The notes beneath the pieces are model-generated. The model worked only from the letters and a program-made list of their open reading frames with translations. It searched no databases and was not told the DNA's origin. From contig NZ_CP069127.1 in the NCBI RefSeq assembly GCF_016811915.1, forward strand, positions 1,022,001-1,086,000: a DNA stretch of 64,000 nucleotides. Direction: 5' to 3'. Shown piece by piece: positions 49,450-57,975 of this stretch. Origin of the DNA: Brevibacillus choshinensis (lineage in GTDB: Bacteria; Bacillota; Bacilli; Brevibacillales; Brevibacillaceae). Each line of letters starts with the position of its first letter. Positions within the stretch are counted from its first letter, which is position 1. The translations under genes and the position numbers were made by a program.

Positions 49450-51570
49450 ATGAGAAACGAAGCCGTAGTAGAACTATCACCGCAAGAATGGGAAGACTTG
49501 CTGCAGGAAAAAGACGAGAAATTGAAGCTGGCCCTGCTAGAATTGGCTGATGTCAGAAAAGCATTGGACAAATCCTCGATTGTAGCAATTACGGATCATC
49601 GGGGGGTGATCCTGAGCGCGAACGATCAGTTTTGCCGGATATCCAAATACACGCGCAGTGAGTTGATCGGGCAAGATCATCGACTGCTCAATTCCGGTTA
49701 TCATTCCAAGGATTTCTTCAAAAAAATGTGGGCGACGATCGGATCGGGTCAAATCTGGCGAGGAGAGATTCGCAACAAAGCGAAGGACGGCTCTTTGTAT
49801 TGGGTCGACACGACCATCGTCCCTTTCGTCAATCAGGCGGGGAAGATCTATCAGTACGTGTCTATTCGCAGCGACATCACGGCACGCAAACAGATGGAAG
49901 AAGACATGCTGAAAAGTGAAGCGAAATACAGAATCATTGCGGAAAACACATCGGACATCATTTCCATGATCAATGCGGACGGCGATTTTCTCTACCTGTC
50001 TCCTTCCCATAAAACGTTGTGGGAGCACGATATTCCGGACGAGCACATTCAAAACCTGCTGGAGTGGATCGCGGAAGAGGACAGAGAAATCATGGGCTAT
50101 GCGATCGGCTACACGTTTTCTACGGGAAAAGGCTACATGACGGAGTGCCGAATCAATACCAAGCGGGAGACTCCGATCTGGACGGAGACTAAAATCAATC
50201 CGATCTTCGATGAGGATGGAAATGTGAGCAGCCTGATTCTCGTCACGCGCGATATTACAGACCGCAAGCAGTCGGAGGAAACAATCCATCATTTGGCGTA
50301 CCACGATTCGCTGACGGATTTGCCCAACCGACGCATGTACGTCCAGCAGCTGACCAAGGAAATCATGCTGGGCAAACGATTCCAGTCGAATATGGCCGTC
50401 CTGTTTCTCGATATGGACAAGTTCAAGGATATCAACGACTCGTTCGGTCATGACGTAGGGGACATGCTGCTCATAGAAGCTGCGAGCCGCTTGCAGGCGT
50501 GCGTCCAGCCCGGGGATATCGTCGCACGTCTGGGCGGTGACGAATTCACCATCCTGCTCAGCCAGCTGACAGATACCAAGCAAGCGGAGGCTGTCGCCGA
50601 GCAGATCCTGAGCCAGCTGCAAAAGCCTTTCGAGCTGAACGGCCACCTGGTGACGGTCTCCTGCAGTATCGGGATCGCTCTCTTTCCGCAGGATGGAGAG
50701 ACTGCGGAGGACCTGTTGAAGCGGGCAGATACTGCTTTGTATGCGGTGAAATCACAGGGGCGCAACGGCTATTCCTTGTTCGATCCGACGATGGAGGCCA
50801 AGTCGCTGGAGCGGATCTTGATGGAAAACGAGCTGCGCAAAGCAATCGATCAGGAGCAATTCCATGTCTACTACCAGCCCAAAATGGATATTGGCTCCCA
50901 GACCCTGACAGGGATGGAAGCGCTCGTGCGATGGGTACACCCGGAGCTGGGCCTCATTTCTCCCGGAAAGTTCATCCCGATCGCGGAGGAATCCGGGCTT
51001 ATCGTCGAATTGGGAGAATGGATTCTGAAAGAGGCGTGCAAGCAAAACAAAAAATGGCACGAGGAAGGGCATGAGCTAAAGGTGTCCGTGAATTTGTCTG
51101 CTCGGCAGATTTTCCAGAAGGACCTCGTGGAGATGATCACGACCACATTGAAAGAGCTGGAGCTGTCGGCTGAGTGGCTGGAGCTGGAAATCACGGAGAG
51201 CATTTTTGTCAAAATGGAAGAAGCGACCGTCGTTTTGCAGCAGCTTCGTGCAGCGGGCATTCACATTTCCATTGACGATTTTGGGACGGGCTACAGCTCC
51301 TTCAGCTACATCAAGAGCCTGCCAGTGGATACGATCAAAATCGATGCCTCGTTTATTCGGGATATTCACCACAATCAGGAGAGTCAGGCCATTGTCAAAG
51401 CGATCGTCACCATCGCGGACAGCCTGCAAATGAATGTGATCGCAGAAGGGATTGAGCTGGATGACCAGGTAGAGGCGCTGCAGCAAAACGGCTGTGTGCA
51501 CGGTCAAGGCTACCTGTTCAGCAAACCGCTCGCGACACATGAGTTCGATAGCTTTTTACGCAGGCAATAG
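49450..51570 (+). CDS. PAS-PAS-GGDEF-EAL signalling protein
   Basis: 706 residues. A short N-terminal coiled coil precedes PAS1 (ITDHRGVILSANDQFCRISKY, then PAC-type Y-V-S-I-R-S-D-I-T) and PAS2 (ENTSDIISMINADGDFLYLS). Next is GGDEF with intact RLGGDEFTILL, then EAL with EALVRW, DDFGTGYSSFSY and KIDASFI, so both cyclase and phosphodiesterase residues seem to be kept. The allosteric I-site has Gln-Pro-Gly-Asp where R-x-x-D is expected, so product inhibition may be lost. It probably sets the cyclic di-GMP level in answer to a PAS-bound signal. It is monocistronic, with a perfect terminator downstream. Confidence 0.95.
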   Translation: MRNEAVVELSPQEWEDLLQEKDEKLKLALLELADVRKALDKSSIVAITDHRGVILSANDQFCRISKYTRSELIGQDHRLLNSGYHSKDFFKKMWATIGSGQIWRGEIRNKAKDGSLYWVDTTIVPFVNQAGKIYQYVSIRSDITARKQMEEDMLKSEAKYRIIAENTSDIISMINADGDFLYLSPSHKTLWEHDIPDEHIQNLLEWIAEEDREIMGYAIGYTFSTGKGYMTECRINTKRETPIWTETKINPIFDEDGNVSSLILVTRDITDRKQSEETIHHLAYHDSLTDLPNRRMYVQQLTKEIMLGKRFQSNMAVLFLDMDKFKDINDSFGHDVGDMLLIEAASRLQACVQPGDIVARLGGDEFTILLSQLTDTKQAEAVAEQILSQLQKPFELNGHLVTVSCSIGIALFPQDGETAEDLLKRADTALYAVKSQGRNGYSLFDPTMEAKSLERILMENELRKAIDQEQFHVYYQPKMDIGSQTLTGMEALVRWVHPELGLISPGKFIPIAEESGLIVELGEWILKEACKQNKKWHEEGHELKVSVNLSARQIFQKDLVEMITTTLKELELSAEWLELEITESIFVKMEEATVVLQQLRAAGIHISIDDFGTGYSSFSYIKSLPVDTIKIDASFIRDIHHNQESQAIVKAIVTIADSLQMNVIAEGIELDDQVEALQQNGCVHGQGYLFSKPLATHEFDSFLRRQ

Positions 51571-51578
51571 CGGGAATC

Positions 51579-51622
51579 GCGGCAGCCAGAACAGGTCAGG
51601 ATGTTCTGGCTGCCGCTTTTGT
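51579..51622 (+). terminator. intrinsic terminator of the GGDEF-EAL gene
   Basis: A perfect 15-bp stem, GCGGCAGCCAGAACA with TGTTCTGGCTGCCGC, followed by TTTTG. Confidence 0.94.
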
Positions 51623-51627
51623 TAAGG

Positions 51628-52062
51628 CTACTTTTGAAATTGGCCACCGGGCATGCTCTGGACGCGGCAATTATGAAAGGCGGTAATCTTCCATTGACCG
51701 TCGACTTTCATGACAACATTCGTATTGATGGAGCCTCTGTCGTTTGGATCAGCAGCACCATTGGCCAATGCGGCTTCCCCGGTGGCAAGAATGATCGCGA
51801 TATCGGGAGAGAGGAAGCGGGGATGCGGCTGTTCTGTCGCACTGGATTCCAAGCGAGAGCCTTTCAGTGGGCCGTTGAATAATTGCTGATGCACTCCGGC
51901 GATTTGAGATCGCCCCCGCAGATGGTGTCCCATGAAGGTCACATAGTCGGCATCCTCGGTGAAGCACTGGCCGAATGCGGGACCGTCCCCGTTGTTCCAT
52001 GCCTCACACATGTCTGCAAATAGCCTGCGGATAGCTTCGATATCGCTTTTACGGTTTTTCAT
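51628..52062 (-). CDS. SgcJ/EcaC-type NTF2-like protein
   Basis: 144 residues from the ATG at 52062, with AAGGA upstream; the in-frame ATG 24 codons earlier overlaps the promoter zone. It has the cone-shaped NTF2-like fold: DIEAIRRLFADMCEAWNNGDGPAFGQCFTEDADYVTFMGHHLRGRSQI, then INTNVVMKVDGQWKITAFHNCRV. Members of this DUF4440/SgcJ group are small stand-alone domains that sometimes act in polyketide or steroid chemistry. It is divergent from a MarR gene, and a perfect 26-bp palindrome lies between them, so it is a likely target of that regulator. Confidence 0.8.
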   Translation of the reverse strand: MKNRKSDIEAIRRLFADMCEAWNNGDGPAFGQCFTEDADYVTFMGHHLRGRSQIAGVHQQLFNGPLKGSRLESSATEQPHPRFLSPDIAIILATGEAALANGAADPNDRGSINTNVVMKVDGQWKITAFHNCRVQSMPGGQFQK

Positions 52063-52171
52063 ACATAACCCAATCCTTTCCATAGTGGGGATGGCCTTTC
52101 CGTGGTGATGATTTCTTGACTGTGCTATACTCAAGAGTGAAAACTTGATTGAATGTAATTCTTAGTGAAAT

Positions 52172-52197
52172 ATATATCTTAATCGATTAAGATATAT
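52172..52197. promoter_or_regulatory. perfect 26-bp palindrome (MarR operator)
   Basis: Thirteen-base arms, ATATATCTTAATC and its complement GATTAAGATATAT, meet without a spacer. It lies 25 bases before the MarR gene and 110 bases from the divergent SgcJ-like gene, as expected for a MarR dimer site controlling both. Confidence 0.85.
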
Positions 52198-52221
52198 TCA
52201 TCTTACTCGGGAGGGTTCCTT

Positions 52222-52713
52222 ATGTCAAGCGATAATCGCCAGCATCTTGATGGTGATTTGACGCCGCTGCAGCAAGAGCTATTGCTGGAGCTGCGCAAAA
52301 ACAGTGCTCGAGCCGTGATGCTGCACCAAACCATATCTGAAAAGCTGGCTCTGAATGCGACGGATCATAAGTGCCTCGACTTCCTTATGAACAGCGGGCC
52401 GGTAACAGCAGGGCGATTGGCGGAATTGACTGGACTGACTACAGGAGCGGTCACAAATGTGATTGATCGGCTGGAGAATGCGGGTTACATCGTGCGTGAG
52501 AAGGATCCGAGCGATCGCAGGAAGGTCGTCGTCAAGCCGGTCGTCTCCCAAGTCAACTCGATGAATCCGCTGTTTGATTCGCTGATGCGAAGAACGCTGC
52601 AGATCATGTCCCAATACGATGAGCGGGAGACAGGCGTCATCCTGAATTTCCTCAGAGAGTGCAATGACATGACGCTCGAAGAAATGAACAAGCTGAAGGA
52701 AGATCGGGAGTAA
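52222..52713 (+). CDS. MarR-family transcriptional regulator
   Basis: 163 residues from an ATG with GAGGG upstream. The winged helix reads SEKLALNATDHKCLDFLMNSGPVTAGRLAELTGLTTGAVTNVIDRLENAGYIVREKDPSDRRKVVV, including the wing D-x-R-R. Dimerisation helices flank it. No redox-active Cys is present in the N-terminal part, so regulation is probably by ligand rather than by peroxide or quinone. The 26-bp palindrome in its promoter suggests autorepression and control of the divergent NTF2-like gene. The downstream EamA exporter could also be a target. Confidence 0.93.
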   Translation: MSSDNRQHLDGDLTPLQQELLLELRKNSARAVMLHQTISEKLALNATDHKCLDFLMNSGPVTAGRLAELTGLTTGAVTNVIDRLENAGYIVREKDPSDRRKVVVKPVVSQVNSMNPLFDSLMRRTLQIMSQYDERETGVILNFLRECNDMTLEEMNKLKEDRE

Positions 52714-52884
52714 AAGCAATCTGGACAGGGACACTTTGGCGGATCTTCCATCTTGTCTTTTCATGAAGCTTGGGTTTAGACTAGACGAGGCGTAGGCTTC
52801 ACCAGCACCTGGTGAGGCCTGACTTGATTCGTAGTCCTACCAAAAGCGAATCGCATGAGAGAGAAAATGGGAGGGAGTCCCCTT

Positions 52885-53781
52885 ATGGGAAAAGAGAGAA
52901 AAACCATACTCGCCATCATTAGCTTGGTTCTGATCTGGGGTGTCTCATGGTCCATTTACAAGGTCGCACTGCATTACACCCCGCCTCTGTTGTTCGCAGG
53001 GATGCGCTCGCTGTTTGGCGGATTGCTTTTGGCAGCCTTTTTGCTGCCTGCTTGGAAAAAAGTGAATTGGCGCCAAAATTGGCCGCGTTACTGTGTGTCG
53101 GCTCTGCTCAATGCCGCCCTTTTTTATGGCTTGCAGACCGTGGGACTGATGTATTTGCCGGGAGGGCTGTTCTCTGTCCTGGTGTATTTCCAGCCCGTTC
53201 TGGTCGGCCTGTTCGCATGGCTGTGGCTCGGTGAGAATATGTCGCTGCAAAAAATCGTCGGCTTGCTGATCGGCTTTTGCGGCATCCTGGCCGTCAGTGC
53301 AGACGGTTTCACGGGACAGGTCTCCATCGTGGGCGTCGTGCTCGCGATTTGCACGGCAATCAGCTGGGCGCTGGGCGTCATTTTCGTCAAAAGAGAGAGC
53401 GGCAAGGTCGATTCCTTGTGGATGGTGGCTCTCCAGTTCATCATTGGGGGGGCGCTGCTGACAGGAGCGGGTACGGTGTTTGAGAGCTGGTCAGACATCG
53501 TCTGGAATGGCGGCTATATGTTTGGCTTGGGATTTGGAGCGACCTTCGGGGTTCCGATTGCCTTTGTCATCTACTTCCACCTGATGAATGGCGGAGATGC
53601 CAGCAAGATTGCTTCCTTTACTTTCCTGGTTCCCCTGATCGCCGTGGCGACAGGTACGCTGTTCTTGCATGAGCCGTTTACGTACACGCTGGTGGCAGGC
53701 TTGGGGTTAATTGTCCTCAGTATTTGTCTCGTAAACTACCGCGGCAAGAAGCGGACCGTTCCAGCGACCTATGATGCTTGA
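52885..53781 (+). CDS. EamA/DMT-family transporter
   Basis: 298 residues from the ATG at 52885, with AGGGAG eight bases upstream; the ATG ten codons earlier lacks a site. Ten membrane helices in two EamA repeats: LVLIWGVSWSIYKVALHYTPPLLFAGMR and AICTAISWALGVIFVKRE, with the usual FLVPLIAVATGTLFLHEPFT near the end. Members export amino acids, metabolites or drugs; the substrate is unknown. The preceding 140-base gap contains a hairpin (CACCAG with CTGGTG). It is probably monocistronic, and may relate functionally to the MarR gene upstream. Confidence 0.9.
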   Translation: MGKERKTILAIISLVLIWGVSWSIYKVALHYTPPLLFAGMRSLFGGLLLAAFLLPAWKKVNWRQNWPRYCVSALLNAALFYGLQTVGLMYLPGGLFSVLVYFQPVLVGLFAWLWLGENMSLQKIVGLLIGFCGILAVSADGFTGQVSIVGVVLAICTAISWALGVIFVKRESGKVDSLWMVALQFIIGGALLTGAGTVFESWSDIVWNGGYMFGLGFGATFGVPIAFVIYFHLMNGGDASKIASFTFLVPLIAVATGTLFLHEPFTYTLVAGLGLIVLSICLVNYRGKKRTVPATYDA

Positions 53782-53830
53782 CAGAATACGGAGAAGACAA
53801 GGGCTCGGAGCGGCAAATGCTCCGGGCCCT

Positions 53831-53869
53831 GTTGACTTCCCGGGAAGTCAACACTACAATGGGTAGTGT
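53831..53869 (+). promoter_or_regulatory. BlaI-type box and 22-bp palindrome at the blaI-like promoter
   Basis: -35 TTGACT (53832-53837) and -10 TACAAT (53855-53860), 17 bases apart. ACACTAC-N5-GTAGTGT (53851-53869) covers the -10 and start; its ACTAC-N5-GTAGT core matches BlaI/MecI operators. A perfect 22-bp palindrome (53831-53852) spans the -35 and the spacer and abuts the box. Confidence 0.83.
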
Positions 53870-53881
53870 GAGGTGACTGCA

Positions 53882-54307
53882 ATGAAACTGCAACACTTTA
53901 AGATGAAGGAGAGTGGCTTGAACCGTTTCTTCGGCCCTCTTGAAGCGAAGATCATGGACATTTTGTGGGATGGAAAAGAACACGAGGCTGAGCTCAGCAT
54001 CAAAGATGTGCAGCAGAAGCTCGAAGCGGACAAGCAGGTCAATTTCAACACGGTGATGACTGTCATGAACCGGCTTGTGGAAAAAGGCTTCCTGGAAAAA
54101 AGAGCGGCAGGACGGACATCCTTGTTTCAGCCTGTGCAGTCCAAGCACGATTTTCTAAACAATCAATCCAAAGAATTGACCCACGAGCTCATGGAGGAGT
54201 TTGGACCGCTCGCTGTCAGCCATATGCTCGATGAGTTGGAAGATGTGGATTCGGCTCTTTTGGAAAAGCTGGAAGAGAAAATCAATCTGTTGAAAAAAGG
54301 AAAATGA
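53882..54307 (+). CDS. BlaI/MecI-family repressor
   Basis: 141 residues from the ATG behind GAGGTGACTGC. The winged helix is ESGLNRFFGPLEAKIMDILWDG, then LSIKDVQQKLEAD, then NFNTVMTVMNRLVEKGFLEKR, and a helical dimerisation domain follows with a Lys-rich end. The family represses through ACTACA-type sites; one such site sits over its own promoter and a second lies before the DoxX gene. The usual partner, an M56 peptidase, follows directly. No beta-lactamase or PBP gene is in the window, so the regulon is not a classical resistance locus. Confidence 0.92.
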   Translation: MKLQHFKMKESGLNRFFGPLEAKIMDILWDGKEHEAELSIKDVQQKLEADKQVNFNTVMTVMNRLVEKGFLEKRAAGRTSLFQPVQSKHDFLNNQSKELTHELMEEFGPLAVSHMLDELEDVDSALLEKLEEKINLLKKGK

Positions 54308-54310
54308 TCC

Positions 54311-55162
54311 ATGTGGGAAAATCGATCGCGAATCCTCTTTTTGTCGGGGCTTACGTTGGCCGCACTCGTCTATATTCAAATGGGCATGTACCTGTTTTAC
54401 ACCATGATGGGGTGGGATCTGCAATTTAACTTCCTGCAGCTGTGCAAAACGACGATCCACTCGCTTGGCTTTTCCTCTGCTGGTTATTTGCTTGACGCAC
54501 TGGTCCTGTACACGTTTACCTGGGCCGTATGGATGACGATCAGACAAATTCGGCTCTGCCGTCGTTTTGAGACAACCCTCATGCAGTGTCTGGATGAACG
54601 TGAGACTGCACGTGTAAACCAAAGGTATCGAATCGGCAAGGACGATGTGATTGTGGTCAGCAGCCGCGAGCCGCTTGCCTTTACTGTCGGCCTGCTGCGC
54701 CGCCGAATCGTGTTGTCTACGGGGCTGCTCTCTTTGCTGGATGAAAAAGAGCTGGCTGCAGTGATTCATCATGAGGCCTACCATGAGGAGCATGCGGATC
54801 CGCTGAAGGTGTTCCTGCTTTCCTTGCTGTCGACCGTTTTTTGGTATCTCCCCGTATTGAAGCATATACACACGAATTATAAAGTGGTCAGAGAGGTTTT
54901 GGCTGACCGTCACGCGATGGAACAAACGGGAGGGATGGCAGATCTGGGACGTGCCTTGCTGAAGCTGGTCAAGCAAAGACAAACGATGCCTGTCATGCAA
55001 GCTGCTCATGTTTCCTTTGCCGATACTGCGATCAATTACCGAATCCAGCGGCTGCTTGACCCGAAGAAAGAGGTACCTTTTCAGCTGCCGACAATCTCAG
55101 TTTTTATTTCCGTTAGTGTCATCATCTTGTTAAGTCAGCTATTCTGGGTCTCTATGGCCTGA
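54311..55162 (+). CDS. BlaR1-like M56 family metallopeptidase
   Basis: 283 residues, starting four bases after the BlaI-like gene. It has membrane helices at the N-terminus (about 10-30 and 52-75), then the zinc motif H154-E-A-Y-H158 (VIHHEAYHEEHADP), more helices, and a final membrane helix. The third ligand is probably Glu in REVLADRHAM. The C-terminal penicillin-sensor domain of BlaR1 is absent, so this is the short form found widely in Firmicutes. It is expected to cleave its BlaI-like partner after some envelope signal. Which signal is unknown. Confidence 0.87.
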   Translation: MWENRSRILFLSGLTLAALVYIQMGMYLFYTMMGWDLQFNFLQLCKTTIHSLGFSSAGYLLDALVLYTFTWAVWMTIRQIRLCRRFETTLMQCLDERETARVNQRYRIGKDDVIVVSSREPLAFTVGLLRRRIVLSTGLLSLLDEKELAAVIHHEAYHEEHADPLKVFLLSLLSTVFWYLPVLKHIHTNYKVVREVLADRHAMEQTGGMADLGRALLKLVKQRQTMPVMQAAHVSFADTAINYRIQRLLDPKKEVPFQLPTISVFISVSVIILLSQLFWVSMA

Positions 55163-55179
55163 TTTTTTTACGGGTTTAC

Positions 55180-55194
55180 ACTACATTGTGTAGT
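55180..55194 (+). promoter_or_regulatory. BlaI-type box before the DoxX gene
   Basis: ACTACA-TTG-TGTAGT, a perfect inverted repeat of the same 15-bp length as the box at 53853-53867 (ACTAC-N5-GTAGT). It suggests that the DoxX gene belongs to the BlaI-like regulon. Confidence 0.82.
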
Positions 55195-55235
55195 TTAAAA
55201 CGAATAGACAAGCCCCTTTTGAGGAGGAAGGTAAT

Positions 55236-55646
55236 ATGAATACGAAAACGATGCAGGAAGTAGGAGCTTTGCTGGTTCGGGTCATCCTGGGAATTGTCTT
55301 TATCAATCACGGTTTGGACAAGTTTCAGGCGCTCGAAGGCACGGCTGGGTTTTTCTCGTCACTCGGCATTCCAGGCTGGATGGCCAATGTCGTGGCTTCC
55401 ATTGAGCTGTTCGGAGGCATTCTCGTCCTCATCGGCCTCGGAACACGAATCGTTCCTCTGCTGTTCGCATGGATCATGATCGTCGTCATGTTCGTCATGC
55501 CGTCGGAAAGAGGCTTCTTCACAGGCAACGAATTGCACCTCTCTCTGCTCGCGATGTCCGTTTATCTGGTTCTGGCAGGCAGTCCGCTTCTGTCAGTCGA
55601 TAAACTGCTGCCCATCGGACAGAAAAAGGCGGAGAAAGCGTATTAA
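55236..55646 (+). CDS. DoxX-family membrane protein
   Basis: 136 residues from an ATG with GAGGAGG upstream. Four membrane helices: LLVRVILGIVFINHGLDKFQ (the family's R-x-x-x-G and H-G-x-x-K-F pattern), GWMANVVASIELFGGILVLIGLGTR, the third near PLLFAWIMIVVMFVM, and the last LLAMSVYLVLAGSPLL. DoxX proteins are linked to thiosulfate, thiol-redox and oxidative-stress functions in various bacteria. Here a BlaI-type box just upstream indicates regulation with the repressor/peptidase pair. A terminator follows. Confidence 0.88.
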   Translation: MNTKTMQEVGALLVRVILGIVFINHGLDKFQALEGTAGFFSSLGIPGWMANVVASIELFGGILVLIGLGTRIVPLLFAWIMIVVMFVMPSERGFFTGNELHLSLLAMSVYLVLAGSPLLSVDKLLPIGQKKAEKAY

Positions 55647-55696
55647 GAATGTGAGACAAAGAAAAAAGCCGATTGAACAATCGGCAGGGAGCGAGA

Positions 55697-55726
55697 GAAA
55701 CCCCGGGTTTTCGGGGTTTCTTTTTT
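55697..55726 (+). terminator. intrinsic terminator of the DoxX gene
   Basis: GAAACCCCG pairs with CGGGGTTTC around GGTTTT, followed by T6. A smaller hairpin (GCCGATT/AATCGGC) lies 20 bases before. Confidence 0.93.
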
Positions 55727-55795
55727 ATGCTTTGGGAGGCTAGGATCGGACTGCAATTTCATAAATAAAGAAAAATCAATTGTAACTGAACTGCA

Positions 55796-55823
55796 TTGAC
55801 ATATCCGAGTAAAATGATAAGAT
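55796..55823 (+). promoter_or_regulatory. promoter of the SAM-controlled operon
   Basis: -35 TTGACA (55796-55801) and -10 TAAGAT (55818-55823), 16 bases apart, about 40 bases before the aptamer. Confidence 0.75.
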
Positions 55824-55863
55824 AAAAATGAATTTTGTGGATGAAATTTAATTTTATAGAACA

Positions 55864-56020
55864 TTCTTATCGAGAGCGGTGGAGGGACTGGCCCGATGAA
55901 ACCCGGCAACCTTGGTCTGATTAACCATACGGTGCCAAATCCTGCGGAGTTATTCTGAGAGATGAGAAGGTGGGAATCGTGAAATCGCCCCTCTTCTTTT
56001 CGGAGAGGGGCTTTCTATAT
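55864..56020 (+). ncRNA. SAM-I (S-box) riboswitch with terminator
   Basis: The core matches the S-box: CTTATCGAGAGCGGTGGAG, then GGACTGGCCCGATGAAACCC, GGCAACC, and a GGTGCCAAATCC element, closed by GATGAGAAG as the P1 partner. An intrinsic terminator follows (GCCCCTCT with AGAGGGGC, 55987-56011, then CTTTCT). High S-adenosylmethionine should stop transcription of the oligopeptide-type ABC operon 56078-61604, so the transporter is a methionine- or sulfur-supply gene set. Confidence 0.96.
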
Positions 56021-56077
56021 ACCTAATTCATAGTATTCGCATCGTTTTAATTTGTATTGTGCAAAGGAGGAAACAAC

Positions 56078-57010
56078 GTGTTTCATTATGCGGTCAAGCG
56101 TGGCTTTCTCATGCTGGTTACGCTGTGGATCATTGTCACGGTGACGTTTGCGATCATGCACCTGATTCCGGGAGACCCGTTCGCGTCTGACGCCAAAATG
56201 CTTCCGGAAGAAGTGGTGAAAAACATGCGGGCGGAGTACAACCTGGATCAGCCGATCACGGTACAGTACCTGCTTTATCTGAAAGGATTGCTGCAATTTG
56301 ACCTGGGACCATCCATCCAGTCCAAGACGAGGGACGTGAACACGCTGATTGCAGAGGGCTTTCCCGCTTCGGCTGTTCTGGGAATCCAGTCGTTTGTTGT
56401 CGCGCTGGCTGGTGGAATCACACTCGGAATCATCGCGGCACTCTATCACAATCGGAGCTTGGATTTCCTGTCCATGTTCGCAGCGATCATCGGGATCTCC
56501 GTCCCAAGTTTTATTTTGGCGCCGCTATTGATCAAGTACATGGCGGTCAAATGGGAGCTTTTGCCCGTCGCCGCATGGGGGAGCTGGGAGCACTCGATCC
56601 TTCCCACGCTTGCGCTCGCCATCGGACCACTTGCCATTATCGCCCGCTTCGTACGAGCCAGCATGCTTGAGGTTTGGCAGCAGGATTACATAAGCACCGC
56701 AGAGGCGAAAGGGCTCGGCACCTTTTCCATCGTCGTCAGACACGGGATGCGCAACGCCATGCTGCCTGTGCTTACCTTTATCGGTCCGCTTTTTGCCAAT
56801 CTGCTGACCGGTACCTTCGTGGTGGAAAAGATTTTCGCCATTCCCGGGCTCGGCAAATACTTCGTGGAAAGCATTTTTAACCGCGATTATCCTGTGATTT
56901 TGGGAATGACGGTGTTTTACAGCTTTGTGCTCATTTTTACCTTGTACATCATCGACCTGCTGTATCGGGTGATTGACCCGCGCATCAGATTGACGAGCGG
57001 AGGGAAGTAG
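56078..57010 (+). CDS. dipeptide/oligopeptide ABC transporter permease (OppB/DppB-like)
   Basis: 310 residues from a GTG with AAAGGAGG seven bases upstream; the ORF extends earlier without a site. Six membrane helices. Signature features: FAIMHLIPGDPF, EYNLDQPITVQYLLYLKGLLQFDLG, and the EAA loop STAEAKGLGTFSIVVRHGMRNAMLPVLT, then GTFVVEKIFAIPGLGKYFVESI. First gene of the SAM-riboswitch operon, pairing with the second permease as a heterodimer. It is probably specific for methionine-containing peptides or another sulfur compound because of its control. Confidence 0.94.
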   Translation: MFHYAVKRGFLMLVTLWIIVTVTFAIMHLIPGDPFASDAKMLPEEVVKNMRAEYNLDQPITVQYLLYLKGLLQFDLGPSIQSKTRDVNTLIAEGFPASAVLGIQSFVVALAGGITLGIIAALYHNRSLDFLSMFAAIIGISVPSFILAPLLIKYMAVKWELLPVAAWGSWEHSILPTLALAIGPLAIIARFVRASMLEVWQQDYISTAEAKGLGTFSIVVRHGMRNAMLPVLTFIGPLFANLLTGTFVVEKIFAIPGLGKYFVESIFNRDYPVILGMTVFYSFVLIFTLYIIDLLYRVIDPRIRLTSGGK

Positions 57011-57014
57011 CTTT

Positions 57015-57962
57015 ATGGCCAATCAGGCAACACAACTGGATTCCCTGTTTCGACCACTCGACCGGAGCCGGATAACCGAAGAACATTCGGAACGTCCCAG
57101 TCTTGGGTATTGGCAGGAGGTTTTGCAGCGGGTATGCCGCAACAAGCTGGCGATGCTCGGGTTTATCCTGCTCGCGGCAGTGGTGGCCCTCTCGATCATC
57201 GGACCGATGCTCGTTCCCTACAGCCCGCATGACCAGTCGTTGACGCAGGGGAATCTGCAGGTGTCGGGCGAGCACTGGTTTGGAACGGATGACCTGGGCC
57301 GTGACATGTGGGCGCGTACCTGGATGGGCGGTCGGATCTCTTTGTTTATCGGTGTGGCTGCTGCTGCCATCGACCTGGTGATCGGAGTATGCATCGGCGG
57401 CATTTCCGGATACATGGCAGGAAGGAGCAAGCTGGGCGACCGTGTGGACAATATCCTGATGCGGATGGCTGAAGTTCTCTACAGCATCCCGTATCTGCTG
57501 GTGGTGATCCTGCTGATGGTGATTCTGGAGCCCGGACTCGCAACGATCATTATTGCCCTTTCGCTGACCGGCTGGGTGGGCATGGCCCGCTTGGTCAGAG
57601 GGCAAATCATGCAGATCAAACGGCAGGAGTTTGTGCTGGCCTCTGAAAAGCTGGGAACCTCGCATGCCAAGATCATCCTCCAGCATCTGCTGCCCAATAC
57701 AATCGGCGTCATCATCGTCAACCTGACCTTTACGATTCCGCATGCGATCTTCGCCGAGTCGTTTCTCAGCTTCCTCGGGCTGGGCGTGCAAGCGCCGACG
57801 GCCAGTTGGGGAACGATGGCCAACGACGCGCTGGCGGTTGTGCTGAGCGGGCAGTGGTGGCGGCTGTTTTTTCCGGGATTCATGATCTCGCTTACCATGT
57901 TCGCGTGCAACGCACTCGGGGACGGTCTGCAGGATGCACTGGACCCGCGGATCAGGAAATGA
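57015..57962 (+). CDS. dipeptide/oligopeptide ABC transporter permease (OppC/DppC-like)
   Basis: 315 residues, starting five bases after the first permease gene. N-terminal hydrophilic part, then six membrane helices: KLAMLGFILLAAVVALSIIGPML, GTDDLGRDMWARTWMGGRISL (typical OppC loop), GGISGYMAGRSKLGDRVDNILMRMAEVLYSIPYLL, and the coupling loop LASEKLGTSHAKIILQHLLPNTIGVIIV, ending FAESFLSFLGLGVQAPTASWGTM. It completes the channel with the OppB-like protein. Confidence 0.95.
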   Translation: MANQATQLDSLFRPLDRSRITEEHSERPSLGYWQEVLQRVCRNKLAMLGFILLAAVVALSIIGPMLVPYSPHDQSLTQGNLQVSGEHWFGTDDLGRDMWARTWMGGRISLFIGVAAAAIDLVIGVCIGGISGYMAGRSKLGDRVDNILMRMAEVLYSIPYLLVVILLMVILEPGLATIIIALSLTGWVGMARLVRGQIMQIKRQEFVLASEKLGTSHAKIILQHLLPNTIGVIIVNLTFTIPHAIFAESFLSFLGLGVQAPTASWGTMANDALAVVLSGQWWRLFFPGFMISLTMFACNALGDGLQDALDPRIRK

Positions 57963-57975
57963 GGGGGAGTACATC

